From Candidatus Thioglobus sp. (GTDB lineage: Bacteria; Pseudomonadota; Gammaproteobacteria; PS1; Thioglobaceae): a stretch of 18,443 nucleotides of DNA. The DNA lies in contig QOAH01000009.1 in the NCBI GenBank assembly GCA_003978185.1, positions 1-18,443 on the forward strand. Direction: 5' to 3'. Made by a program: the position numbers and the translations under genes. The notes under the pieces are model-generated. The model was not told the origin of the DNA. It did not search any database and saw only the letters and a list, made by a program, of their open reading frames with translations. Shown one piece after another: positions 1 through 8,024 of the stretch. How positions within the stretch are numbered: the stretch's first letter is position 1; every line of letters starts with the position of its first letter.

Positions 1-26
1 CCGCCGGTGATTAATGCTGTTTTCAT
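1..26 (-). CDS. Start of a short-chain dehydrogenase/reductase (SDR) gene, cut by the window edge
   Basis: Read on the minus strand from the ATG at 26-24, the eight complete codons give MKTALITG followed by the first two bases of a glycine codon. This is the usual opening of an SDR-fold NAD(P)-dependent oxidoreductase: a short beta strand running into the TGxxxGxG dinucleotide-binding loop. Only this fragment is visible, so substrate and length are unknown. A pteridine-reductase-like (FolM-type) enzyme is possible because such genes sit beside MidA-type methyltransferases in other gammaproteobacteria, but that is a guess from context. The gene diverges from the methyltransferase gene with only 16 bases between the two start codons, and no Shine-Dalgarno is visible for it. 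Confidence 0.5.
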
Positions 27-27
27 A

Positions 28-33
28 TAAAAT
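28..33 (+). promoter_or_regulatory. Possible -10 element of the midA-like gene
   Basis: TAAAAT at 28-33 matches the -10 consensus at five of six positions and stands 9 bases before the ATG. Any -35 element would have to lie inside the divergent SDR gene, and the adjacent bases give no clear TTGACA. The predicted transcript would start about 3 bases before the start codon. Confidence 0.3.
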
Positions 34-42
34 ACTGATTCA

Positions 43-1137
43 ATGAGTCTTGAAGAAATAATCAAAAACACCATTATACAAAAAGCTGGCCCTATAGGTT
101 TCGATGAATTTATGGATTTGGCGTTGTATTACCCAGCACAAGGTTATTACAGTGGTGGTGCGCAGAAGTTTGGCGAGCAGGGGGATTTTATTACCGCCCC
201 TGAAACTTCAGATCTGTTTGGATTTTGTTTAGCGCGCCAATGTATGCAAGTACTCGATGGTAATAACAGTATTTTAGAGTTTGGTGCGGGTAGTGGTATA
301 TTGGCAACGCAAATTTTATTTGAGTTAGGCCGACTTAATAATTTACCAGAAAAATATTATATTCTTGAACTTAGCGCTGAACTCAAACAACGACAAAAAG
401 AAACGATTGGTCAGGTTTTGCCGGAATTACTCGATAGAGTCGTGTGGTTAAACACTTTTCCCGAATACTTTTCAGGTGTGGTGATTGCTAATGAAGTGTT
501 GGATGCGATGCCAGCTAAGCGTTTAATTAAAAAACAAACAGGCTTTGTTGAGCTCGGTGTAGATTGCAAGGATGATCAATTACAATGGCAGATGTTTGAC
601 CAGCCTTATGTTAATGATAAAGCGTTACTACCTAATGAAGTTGAGCAAGGCTATACCACTGAGATAAACCCAAGAGCAATGGCTTGGGTAGAGTCGTTGA
701 GCGATATTGTTGACCAAGGTCTGGTGTTGTTAATTGATTATGGCATGGGTCGGGATGAGTATTTTCACCCTCAGCGTGGCGAAGGCACACTTAGATGCTA
801 TTATCAGCATAAGGCTAGTGATGACCCTTTTGTACATGTGGGTGAGCAAGATATTACCACTTCAGTTAATTTTTCAGATATGGCTGATCAAGCCCAAAAC
901 AGTGGATTCAATATTGCTGGTTATGCCACACAAGCGATGTTTTTAATTTCATTGGGGATTGATGAATACCTGTTGGCTGAAACTGATGAAGATAGGCGCA
1001 TTACCTTGGCACAACAGGTTAAGCAATTGGTGTTACCCAGCGCCATGGGAGAGAGTTTTAAGGTGCTGGCATTAACGAAAAAACTATCGGTAAAATTAAA
1101 AGGATTTACCGAGCAAGATTTAACGCATAAATTGTAA
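43..1137 (+). CDS. SAM-dependent methyltransferase, MidA/NDUFAF7 family (DUF185)
   Basis: A 364-residue cytosolic protein of the MidA/NDUFAF7 (COG1565) class I methyltransferase family. In eukaryotes the relative methylates an arginine of respiratory complex I subunit NDUFS2; the bacterial substrate is not established. Visible landmarks are the N-terminal FMDLALYYPAQGYYS block (residues 23-37), GDFITAPETS (47-56), the SAM-binding EFGAGSG loop (79-85), the family signature NEVLDAMP (150-157), and the C-terminal half with LLIDYG, then GEGTLRCYYQH and GEQDITTSVNF. Length is normal for the family and the N-terminal match supports the ATG at 43. There is no Shine-Dalgarno. A TAAAAT -10-like hexamer at 28-33 lies only 9 bases before the start, so the mRNA may have almost no leader. 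uppP follows after 15 bases. Confidence 0.9.
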   Translation: MSLEEIIKNTIIQKAGPIGFDEFMDLALYYPAQGYYSGGAQKFGEQGDFITAPETSDLFGFCLARQCMQVLDGNNSILEFGAGSGILATQILFELGRLNNLPEKYYILELSAELKQRQKETIGQVLPELLDRVVWLNTFPEYFSGVVIANEVLDAMPAKRLIKKQTGFVELGVDCKDDQLQWQMFDQPYVNDKALLPNEVEQGYTTEINPRAMAWVESLSDIVDQGLVLLIDYGMGRDEYFHPQRGEGTLRCYYQHKASDDPFVHVGEQDITTSVNFSDMADQAQNSGFNIAGYATQAMFLISLGIDEYLLAETDEDRRITLAQQVKQLVLPSAMGESFKVLALTKKLSVKLKGFTEQDLTHKL

Positions 1138-1152
1138 ATCGACAAAGACAGT

Positions 1153-1947
1153 ATGGACTTATTACAAACAATAGTGTTGGCACTCGTTCAGGGGTTTAGT
1201 GAGTTTCTGCCAATTTCATCGTCAGCACATTTAATTTTGGTGCCAAAGATAACGGATTGGCCTGACCAAGGTTTAGCATTTGATGTGGTGGTACATTTAG
1301 GCACCCTCAGCGCTATTGTGTTTTACTATCGATTGATTATTAAAACTTTAATCGCTGATTTTTTTCACTCCGCTGTTAAAGTTCAAACAATTGGCGAGTC
1401 TAAATTAGCATGGGGAATACTACTAGGCACGATCCCGGTAGGATTAGCAGGTTTGGCATTTAAAGATACCATTGAGCTAACCCTACGCTCAACTGAAGTC
1501 ATTGCCTATGCAACATTGGCGTTTGGTTTATTACTGGGCTTGGGTATTTGGGTAAATGTAAAAAGAGCTTCCGTTAGGAAAACAATTGGTTGGCTAGATG
1601 TTGGTTTTATTGGAAGTATGCAAGCATTAGCATTGATTCCAGGCACATCGCGTTCTGGTATTACCATCACTGCAGGGTTGTTGATCGGTTTATCTAGGCA
1701 GGTATCTACTCAATTTGCCTTTTTATTATCCATTCCTGTGATTACGCTTTCAGCCATGTTGATGATTTTTGATTTATATCAACAGCCACAATCAGTCGAT
1801 TGGCTTATGTTGATACTGGGTTTCTTAATTGCAGCCGTTAGTGCTTATTTTACCGTTGTATTTTTTATTAAATTATTAGACAGCATTGGCTTAATGCCTT
1901 TTGTTGTTTACCGATTAATTTTAGGAGTCGTATTATTAATACTATAG
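1153..1947 (+). CDS. uppP: Undecaprenyl-diphosphatase UppP (BacA family)
   Basis: A 264-residue polytopic inner-membrane phosphatase that converts undecaprenyl diphosphate to undecaprenyl phosphate, recycling the lipid carrier for peptidoglycan and other envelope polymers. The BacA-type catalytic segments are present: QGFSEFLPISSSAH (residues 13-26), containing the (E/Q)xxxE motif as Q13/E17 and the SSSAH histidine H26, and PGTSRSG (163-169), whose R167 is the conserved arginine. The rest is a succession of hydrophobic helices, as expected for roughly eight membrane spans. Length is close to the usual 265-275. The gene follows midA after 15 bases and its last 13 bases overlap the proposed true start of pepN, so the two are probably co-transcribed and translationally coupled. 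Confidence 0.95.
   Translation: MDLLQTIVLALVQGFSEFLPISSSAHLILVPKITDWPDQGLAFDVVVHLGTLSAIVFYYRLIIKTLIADFFHSAVKVQTIGESKLAWGILLGTIPVGLAGLAFKDTIELTLRSTEVIAYATLAFGLLLGLGIWVNVKRASVRKTIGWLDVGFIGSMQALALIPGTSRSGITITAGLLIGLSRQVSTQFAFLLSIPVITLSAMLMIFDLYQQPQSVDWLMLILGFLIAAVSAYFTVVFFIKLLDSIGLMPFVVYRLILGVVLLIL
1923..1937 (+). promoter_or_regulatory. Shine-Dalgarno and ATT start codon of pepN
   Basis: AGGAG at 1923-1927 is followed, after 7 bases, by ATT at 1935-1937, in frame with pepN. This is ideal ribosome-binding-site spacing. No ATG, GTG or TTG lies in frame between the upstream TAA at 1869-1871 and the GTG at 2055. A second in-frame ATT at 1932 would leave only 4 bases of spacing, so 1935 is preferred. 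Confidence 0.55.
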
Positions 1948-4448
1948 AGCCCCAGGCAATTTATCGAAAGGATTATCAGCCAAGTGCGTATTTAATCCGT
2001 ACTACAGAGCTGAGTTTTGACTTATCTGAAGATGAAACACTTGTTTTATCTAAGGTGCTTTATTATCAAAACCCAAATCTGGCTAGCCAAGAGTGTCGCT
2101 TATTTTTAAATGGAGTTAATTTAGAATTGATTTCAATTTTGATTGATGGCGTACAGCCTAATTATCAGTTAGTTGATGAGGGATTAGAGCTTAGTGATTT
2201 ATCAAATGAATTCACACTAGAGATTACCACGCGCATTCACCCAGAAAAAAACACCAGTCTGAATGGCTTGTATCAATCTAGTGGTAATTTTTGTACTCAA
2301 TGTGAGGCGCACGGATTTAGACAAATCACTTATTATCTCGACAGACCTGATGTACTTAGTGTGTTTACTACACACATCAAAGCAGATCATAAGCACTATC
2401 CAATATTACTGAGTAATGGTAATTTAATTAGCTCAAAATCGGGTGAAGTAACATGGCATGACCCTAGCCTTAAGCCTTGCTATTTGTTTGCATTGGTGGC
2501 GGGTGATTTTGCCGTATTAGAAGACACTTACACCACCATTAGTGGCAATGAAGTTGCACTCAAGATTTATGTTGAATCGCATAATATTGACAAAACCCAG
2601 TTTGCGATGGATTCACTTAAGCGCTCATTTGCATGGGATGAGCGGCGGTTCGGCCTTGAGTATGATTTAGATATTTATATGATTGTTGCTGTGGATGATT
2701 TCAACATGGGAGCAATGGAAAATAAAGGCCTTAATATTTTTAACTCCACTTATGTATTGGCTAACCCAGACACAGCGACTGATAAAGATTTTATTAATGT
2801 TGAGGCAGTGATAGGACATGAATATTTTCATAATTGGACAGGTAATAGAGTTACCTGCCAAGATTGGTTTCAACTGAGCTTAAAAGAAGGGTTAACCGTT
2901 TTTAGAGACCAAGAGTTTACTTCTGATTTACACTCTCGATCGATCAAGCGTATTGAAGATGTGAATGGCTTACGCACTTTTCAATTTGCCGAAGATGCCG
3001 GTCCAATGAAACACCCAGTAAGACCAGAGTCATACATAGAGATGAATAATTTTTATACCTATACGGTGTATGAAAAGGGCGCTGAAGTGATTCGTATGAT
3101 TCATACGTTCTTGGGTGAGACAGGATTTCAAAGTGGCATGAAGCTTTATTTTGAGCGTCACGATGGTCAAGCGGTAACGATTGATGATTTTGTTGCTGCG
3201 ATGAGTGATGCCAATGATTTTGATTTTAAATCTTTTATGGCTTGGTATTCACAGTCAGGCACACCTGAAGTTGAAGTGAAGACTGAGTATGATGCCCAGC
3301 AACAAATTTACACAGCAACTTTTAAACAAAAGGGTAAGCACAATTACTATTTACCGATTCGTTACGGCTTGATGGATCAACAAGGTAAAGAGATTGAGCA
3401 AGGCATTTTGGTGCTAGACCAAAGCCAAAAAACCTTTGAATTTACAGATATTCAAGATGAGCCCATTCCCTCTTGGTTGCGTGGTTTTTCAGCGCCAATT
3501 AAACTTACTTCAAATCTTAAGACCGAACAAAAAATATTTTTATGTGAGCACGATACCGATGCATTTAGCCGCTGGGATAATGCCCAAGCACTATGGTTAG
3601 ATCTAATTTTAAAACCTAACAGCATTGATGAAACACAATTGTTTGATGCCTTTGAGAGTATTCTTAATCAAGAAACAGATTATTCGTTAATGAGCGAAAT
3701 GCTAACTTTGCCATTAGAGCGTTTCTTGCATTTTCAGGTTGATGAAATTGATGTTGCTAATATTCGACAAAAACGTGAGATTGTCATTGAGAAAATTATT
3801 CAGCGTTTTAAAGATCAGCTACTAAGTATTTATCATAAGCTCAATACTAAGGATGCTTATGAATTAACACCAAATGCAGTGGGTAAACGCTCACTCAAAA
3901 ATACATGTTTGTATTATTTAACAAAAAGTGGTGAGTTTGATTTAGCCAATACTCAGTTTAACTCAGCCAATTGCATGACTGACCGATTAAGTGCTTTTAA
4001 TGCATTACTCGCACTTGATAATATTCATCAGAGTAATGTGATTGAAACCATGTTTGAACTGTACCAAGCTGATGTTCAGGTAATGGACAAATGGTTTGCA
4101 GCACAAGCTGGCGCAGCTGATAACACGGTTGATGATATTAAGCAGTTAATGCAACACCCACTATTTTCATTTAATACACCAAATCGTCTGCGTAGCGTTA
4201 TTGGTGGTTTTTCCCAAAATTTTAATCAATTTCATAATCAGCAAGGCTATGAATTATTGACCGAAGTGATTATTAAGCTCAACACTTCTAACCCGCAAAT
4301 TGGGGCGCGATTGGTGAGTATTTATAATCACTGGAAGCGCTACACACCTGAATTACGTGAATTACAAAAACAGCAGTTAGAAACCATCTTGTCGACTAAA
4401 AACTTGTCTAACGATATTTTTGAAATTGTACAGGCAGCTTTAAAATGA
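1935..4448 (+). CDS. pepN: Aminopeptidase N (M1 family), probably using an ATT start
   Basis: A zinc metalloaminopeptidase of the M1 family, cytosolic, removing N-terminal residues from peptides. From ATT 1935 the protein has 837 residues and opens with NTIEPQAIYRKDYQPSAYLI, a typical PepN N-terminus. Conserved sites are the GAMEN exopeptidase motif (259-263) and the zinc site HEYFH (295-299) with the third ligand E318 nineteen residues further on. These lie two residues from the E. coli PepN positions (E264, H297, H301, E320), which independently supports a start near 1935. The first conventional start, GTG 2055, would remove 40 residues that match the family and has no good ribosome binding site. 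The 3' end overlaps the next gene as ATGA. Confidence 0.9.
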   Translation: MNTIEPQAIYRKDYQPSAYLIRTTELSFDLSEDETLVLSKVLYYQNPNLASQECRLFLNGVNLELISILIDGVQPNYQLVDEGLELSDLSNEFTLEITTRIHPEKNTSLNGLYQSSGNFCTQCEAHGFRQITYYLDRPDVLSVFTTHIKADHKHYPILLSNGNLISSKSGEVTWHDPSLKPCYLFALVAGDFAVLEDTYTTISGNEVALKIYVESHNIDKTQFAMDSLKRSFAWDERRFGLEYDLDIYMIVAVDDFNMGAMENKGLNIFNSTYVLANPDTATDKDFINVEAVIGHEYFHNWTGNRVTCQDWFQLSLKEGLTVFRDQEFTSDLHSRSIKRIEDVNGLRTFQFAEDAGPMKHPVRPESYIEMNNFYTYTVYEKGAEVIRMIHTFLGETGFQSGMKLYFERHDGQAVTIDDFVAAMSDANDFDFKSFMAWYSQSGTPEVEVKTEYDAQQQIYTATFKQKGKHNYYLPIRYGLMDQQGKEIEQGILVLDQSQKTFEFTDIQDEPIPSWLRGFSAPIKLTSNLKTEQKIFLCEHDTDAFSRWDNAQALWLDLILKPNSIDETQLFDAFESILNQETDYSLMSEMLTLPLERFLHFQVDEIDVANIRQKREIVIEKIIQRFKDQLLSIYHKLNTKDAYELTPNAVGKRSLKNTCLYYLTKSGEFDLANTQFNSANCMTDRLSAFNALLALDNIHQSNVIETMFELYQADVQVMDKWFAAQAGAADNTVDDIKQLMQHPLFSFNTPNRLRSVIGGFSQNFNQFHNQQGYELLTEVIIKLNTSNPQIGARLVSIYNHWKRYTPELRELQKQQLETILSTKNLSNDIFEIVQAALK

Positions 4449-4899
4449 GCATACAGGACTTAAGTATATTGCTGATTAAGCAGTCACTTAATATTTCGGT
4501 GGCAGAGTCTTGCACAGGTGGTAGATTGTCAGCCTTATTAACCAGTATTTCTGGCTCATCTACTTATTTTGACCGAGGCTATATCACTTATAGCAATCAA
4601 GCAAAGATAGATATGCTTGATGTTGATGCCAGTTTGGCGCTGTGAGCGAACAAACAGTTTATGAGATGGTCAATGGTGTGATTCAAAATTCCCATAGTGA
4701 TGTCGCTGTCTCGATTACCGGTATTGCTGGTCCAACAGGTGGAACAGCAGAAAAGCCAGTGGGTATGGTGTGTTTTGGTTTTTGCGTTAAGGATAAGTAC
4801 TTTGTTAAGACTCAACACTTTTCAGGTGATCGAGAAACCGTGGTGGTCAGTAGTATTGATTTTGCTATACAGACTTTAGTCAATGAACTATCCTCATAA
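4445..4899 (+). pseudogene. pncC: NMN amidohydrolase PncC / CinA C-terminal domain, split by a frameshift
   Basis: The two halves together match the PncC/CinA-C family, which deamidates nicotinamide mononucleotide to nicotinate mononucleotide in the pyridine nucleotide cycle. The first half (ATG 4445 to TGA 4645, 66 residues) has AESCTGG (20-26), GSSTYFDRG and YSNQAK. The second (GTG 4642 to 4899, 85 residues) has SITGIAGPTGG, EKPVG and SGDRE. Intact relatives carry roughly LAQHGAVSE at the junction. Here the DNA reads ASL directly into GAVSE in another frame, consistent with a small deletion of 3n+1 bases (perhaps 10) near 4634-4640. The halves share a GTGA stop/start overlap, so coupled translation of two chains is possible, but loss of function is the simpler reading. 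It overlaps pepN by 4 bases and dusA by 17. Confidence 0.75.
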
Positions 4900-5851
4900 A
4901 TTTAGCGTTGCGCCAATGATGGATTGGACTGATCGACATTGTCGATATTTTTATCGCCTAATGTCTAAACACGCGCAACTTTATACTGAGATGATTACCA
5001 GTAAGGCTATTTTACATGGTGATAAAAAGCGCCTATTAGACTACCATGAAGATGAACACCCACTGGTATTACAACTGGGTGGTAGCGATCCAAGCGAGAT
5101 GGCACAATGCGCTAAGATTGCCCAAGATTGGGGTTATGATGAAGTTAATATTAATGCCGGCTGCCCATCAGATAGAGTGCAGTCAGGAAGTTTCGGTGCT
5201 TGTTTGATGAATACACCTCAGGTAGTGGCTCAGTGTGTTGATGCGATGAAACAAGCGAGTGATTTACCCATTACCCTAAAGTCTCGTATTGGTGTTGATG
5301 ACATGGAAAGTTATGAAGAATTGGTTAACTTTGTTACCACGGTTGAGCGAGCAGGCTGTGATACGTTTATCATTCATGCTCGTAAAGCTTGGTTAAAAGG
5401 CTTAAGTCCAAAAGAAAATCGCACAGTACCACCACTCAATTACGACTGGGTATATCAAATTAAGCAAGATTTCCCCGAATTAACCATTGGCATTAATGGT
5501 GGTATTAATTGCTTAGAAGACGCACTCAATCACTTGGAGAGAGTAGACAGTACTATGCTTGGAAGGGTGGCTTATCATCAGCCTTATTTACTTTGCGATG
5601 TTGATGCAAAAATTTACAAACAAAATACAACAAAATTGAGTCGCGAACAAGTATTATTAGACTTTATTGAGTACATGAAAAATCAAAATGATCAAGGGGT
5701 ACCGATTCGCTCAATGACACGACATATTTTAGGTTTGTATCATGGGCAGCCCAATGCTAAGAAGTTTCGACGCTTATTAAGTGGCACTACGGTTGAATTA
5801 GATCATTTGTATGAGTGGTTAGAATATAAGGATAGAGAGCGTGGCAGCTGA
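4883..5851 (+). CDS. dusA: tRNA-dihydrouridine(20/20a) synthase DusA
   Basis: A 322-residue FMN-dependent enzyme that reduces uridine to dihydrouridine in the tRNA D-loop. The start SVAPMMDWTDRHCR (8-21) is characteristic of Dus flavin binding. NAGCPSDRVQSGSFGACLM (91-109) contains the catalytic cysteine C94. The HARKAWLKGLSPKENR segment is specific to the DusA subfamily and distinguishes it from DusB and DusC, and GRVAYHQPYL near residue 230 is also typical. The ATG at 4883 lies inside the pncC 3' end with no Shine-Dalgarno, so translation probably depends on coupling. The 3' end overlaps ftsA by 11 bases. Its place directly before ftsA, where ftsQ normally sits, is unusual. Confidence 0.95.
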   Translation: MNYPHKFSVAPMMDWTDRHCRYFYRLMSKHAQLYTEMITSKAILHGDKKRLLDYHEDEHPLVLQLGGSDPSEMAQCAKIAQDWGYDEVNINAGCPSDRVQSGSFGACLMNTPQVVAQCVDAMKQASDLPITLKSRIGVDDMESYEELVNFVTTVERAGCDTFIIHARKAWLKGLSPKENRTVPPLNYDWVYQIKQDFPELTIGINGGINCLEDALNHLERVDSTMLGRVAYHQPYLLCDVDAKIYKQNTTKLSREQVLLDFIEYMKNQNDQGVPIRSMTRHILGLYHGQPNAKKFRRLLSGTTVELDHLYEWLEYKDRERGS

Positions 5852-7088
5852 CAATAATTTTTTTGTAAGTTTAGATATAGGCAGTAGCAAAATTGTGATC
5901 TTGCTTGCTGAAGAAATAGAGGGTCAATTAAAAATCTTTGGTCATGGTATTGGGCCTTCAGCTGGCGTTAAGAAAGGGTTAATTGTCGACAGTGAAAAAA
6001 CCAGTCAAGCCATTAATGCCGTGGTTGAAAAAGCATATAGTAGTTGTAATACTAAATTTTTTAATGTGAGTGTTAACATTTCTGACCCACACTTAACCAT
6101 TATCAATAGAAAAGGCCAAGTTTTAATTGCTAATTCTGTGATTACCGAGAAAGATGTGGAATTAGCATTAAAATCTGCCAAAGCTGTTGCAACATCTACC
6201 AATAAGCAAGTTATTAATAGCGTACCAAACAGCTTTATTATTGATAAGGATCCAATTACCCATCGAGGCGTTGAAGTAGATAAACCAGTTGGCCTAGAAG
6301 CAAAAACATTAGAGGCCAATATGCATATTGTGATTGCATCTAATCAGGCGGTAGGATCTATTGAAAAAAGCATTCGAAAAAGTAATCTTGGCACCTCTAT
6401 GATTGTATTAAATTCTATGGCGAGTAGCGAACCATACCTTAGTCAAGATGAGAAAGACAATGGTGTTTGTTTAGTTGATATTGGTTCAGGTGTAACCAAT
6501 ATATCAGTATTTACGAATGGCGGTATCACTCATAGTGCGATTTTCAAATCAGCTGGAGATCAAATCACTGATGAAATCGCTTATGCATTTAATACATCAT
6601 TTAATGAGGCAGAGCGATTAAAAATACAATATGGTGACGCCCAAATTAAGTCTCTTAGAGAAGATCAACTGATTAAGTTCAAACCGATAGGAGGTCTTGA
6701 AGAGTGTTATTTATCATCCCATAGCTTGGTCGAGGTAATTGAGCAGGCATACTTAGATCTATTTTCACTGATTAAGCAAAATTTAAAATCTAAAAAACTT
6801 GATCGTTCACTCAAATCTGGTTATGTGTTGACGGGCGCAGGGTCTAAAATCCAGGGTTGTGATGAATTATTTTTACGATCTTTTAGAGTAAGGTCAAAAC
6901 TAGGTCAAGTCGATACCGAAAAAATTGACGGCAATGAAATGATTATTTCCGATCCTACCTATGCCTGTGCGTTAGGTTTATTATTATATGAGCCAGATGA
7001 GTCTTACTTAGAAGAATTACAACCAGATAATACAGTTGGATTTATGGGTAAAATTGGTAAAATTAAAGGGAATTTATTTAAGTTTTAA
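5841..7088 (+). CDS. ftsA: Cell division protein FtsA
   Basis: A 415-residue actin-fold protein that tethers FtsZ filaments to the inner membrane. Recognised by the N-terminal VSLDIGSSKIVILL nucleotide-binding strand pair, GPSAGVKKGLIVDS, the SHS2 region around residues 85-170 containing SVPNSFIID and PVGLEA, VDIGSGVTNISVF, SAGDQITDEIAYAF and VLTGAGSKIQG. The extreme C-terminus (VGFMGKIGKIKGNLFKF, 399-415) is a basic amphipathic helix like the membrane-targeting tail of other FtsA proteins. The start is GTG 5841 with GAGAG just upstream, overlapping dusA by 11 bases. One oddity is that the usual GGGT(T/M)DI element reads GSGVTNI, with aspartate replaced by asparagine. lpxC follows after 20 bases; ftsZ, which normally lies between them, is missing here. 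Confidence 0.93.
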   Translation: MAADNNFFVSLDIGSSKIVILLAEEIEGQLKIFGHGIGPSAGVKKGLIVDSEKTSQAINAVVEKAYSSCNTKFFNVSVNISDPHLTIINRKGQVLIANSVITEKDVELALKSAKAVATSTNKQVINSVPNSFIIDKDPITHRGVEVDKPVGLEAKTLEANMHIVIASNQAVGSIEKSIRKSNLGTSMIVLNSMASSEPYLSQDEKDNGVCLVDIGSGVTNISVFTNGGITHSAIFKSAGDQITDEIAYAFNTSFNEAERLKIQYGDAQIKSLREDQLIKFKPIGGLEECYLSSHSLVEVIEQAYLDLFSLIKQNLKSKKLDRSLKSGYVLTGAGSKIQGCDELFLRSFRVRSKLGQVDTEKIDGNEMIISDPTYACALGLLLYEPDESYLEELQPDNTVGFMGKIGKIKGNLFKF

Positions 7089-7093
7089 AGTGA

Positions 7094-7099
7094 TAAAAT
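7094..7099 (+). promoter_or_regulatory. Possible -10 element of lpxC
   Basis: TAAAAT, preceded by TGA, lies in the 20-base gap between ftsA and lpxC, 9 bases before the lpxC ATG. The hexamer and spacing are the same as before the midA-like gene. There is no Shine-Dalgarno in the gap, so either a near-leaderless transcript or read-through from ftsA must serve lpxC. Confidence 0.3.
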
Positions 7100-7108
7100 C
7101 TTCATCTT

Positions 7109-8020
7109 ATGATTAAACAAAGAACAATTAAAAAAACTGTTAAGGCGCGTGGCATTGGTATTCACAGTGGTCATATTGTGAATATGACACTAATTCCAGC
7201 TGAAATTGATCATGGTGTGGTATTCCGACGTATGGATGTTGGTGGTAAATTAGTTAGAGCGCATAATGCTTTTGTTAATGAGGTGGTGCTTTCAACCGGT
7301 CTTGAAAATCAAGGGGTAAAGGTTTCAACAATTGAGCACCTCATGAGTGCTTTTTCAGCGCTGGGTATTGATAATGTTTTGGTAGAATTAGATTCTTTTG
7401 AAGTGCCAATTATGGACGGCTCATCAGCGCCTTTTATTTTCTTAGTACAATCTGCTGGTATCGAAGAGCAAAATTCCCACAAACGTTTTTTTGTGATTCA
7501 CGAAACAGTTCGAGTTGAAAATAAAGACATGTGGGCGCAAGTCTCCCCTTATGAAGGTTTTAAAGTAACACTTGAAATTGATTTTGATCATAAAAAAGTA
7601 AAGGAAAGTGGTCAGAAGCTTAGTATTGATTTTGCTCAGCAGTCCTATCTAAAAGAAATTTCTCGTGCCAGAACATTTGGCTACATGAAAGATGTGGAAA
7701 TGATGCAACGACAAAACTTAGCACTTGGTGCGAGTATGGATAACGCTATTGCACTCAGTGATGATGATGTGCTTAATGAAGATGGCATGCGTTATCAAAA
7801 TGAATTTGTCAAACACAAGATCTTAGATATTGTGGGCGATTTGTATTTATTAGGCGCTAATCTAATTGGTCATTATGAAGGTTATAAAACTGGCCATTTA
7901 TTGAATGATCAGCTTCTGTCAGAAATCTTATCTAGGCCAGATACATGGTCGATTGAGACTTTCGAGACAGAAAATTCTCCGATTCAATTCTACTCAGAAG
8001 ACTGGCAAAATTCCTTATAA
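7109..8020 (+). CDS. lpxC: UDP-3-O-acyl-N-acetylglucosamine deacetylase LpxC
   Basis: A 303-residue zinc-dependent cytosolic deacetylase, the committed step of lipid A synthesis. The start [17 protein letters not shown] is the family's N-terminal strand. The active-site residues are E76 and H77 in [11 protein letters not shown]236 and D240 in [15 protein letters not shown], and H263 in TGHLLN; E76 and H77 lie two residues before E78 and H79 of the E. coli protein. The segment [17 protein letters not shown] (94-110) is also conserved. Length is normal and the gene looks intact. It closes the plus-strand run that starts at 43. Its presence implies the organism makes lipopolysaccharide. No hairpin with a T-tract follows, so the transcript may continue into the ilv operon. 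Confidence 0.96.
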   Translation: MIKQRTIKKTVKARGIGIHSGHIVNMTLIPAEIDHGVVFRRMDVGGKLVRAHNAFVNEVVLSTGLENQGVKVSTIEHLMSAFSALGIDNVLVELDSFEVPIMDGSSAPFIFLVQSAGIEEQNSHKRFFVIHETVRVENKDMWAQVSPYEGFKVTLEIDFDHKKVKESGQKLSIDFAQQSYLKEISRARTFGYMKDVEMMQRQNLALGASMDNAIALSDDDVLNEDGMRYQNEFVKHKILDIVGDLYLLGANLIGHYEGYKTGHLLNDQLLSEILSRPDTWSIETFETENSPIQFYSEDWQNSL

Positions 8021-8024
8021 ACTG

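Noticed and set aside
2055..4448. GTG 2055 as the pepN start
   Set aside because: It would drop 40 codons that match the PepN N-terminus and has no ribosome binding site at good distance, whereas ATT 1935 has both.
4642..4899. Second half of pncC as an independent gene
   Set aside because: It begins in the middle of a known domain and continues the family motifs of the first half, so it is a fragment unless shown otherwise.
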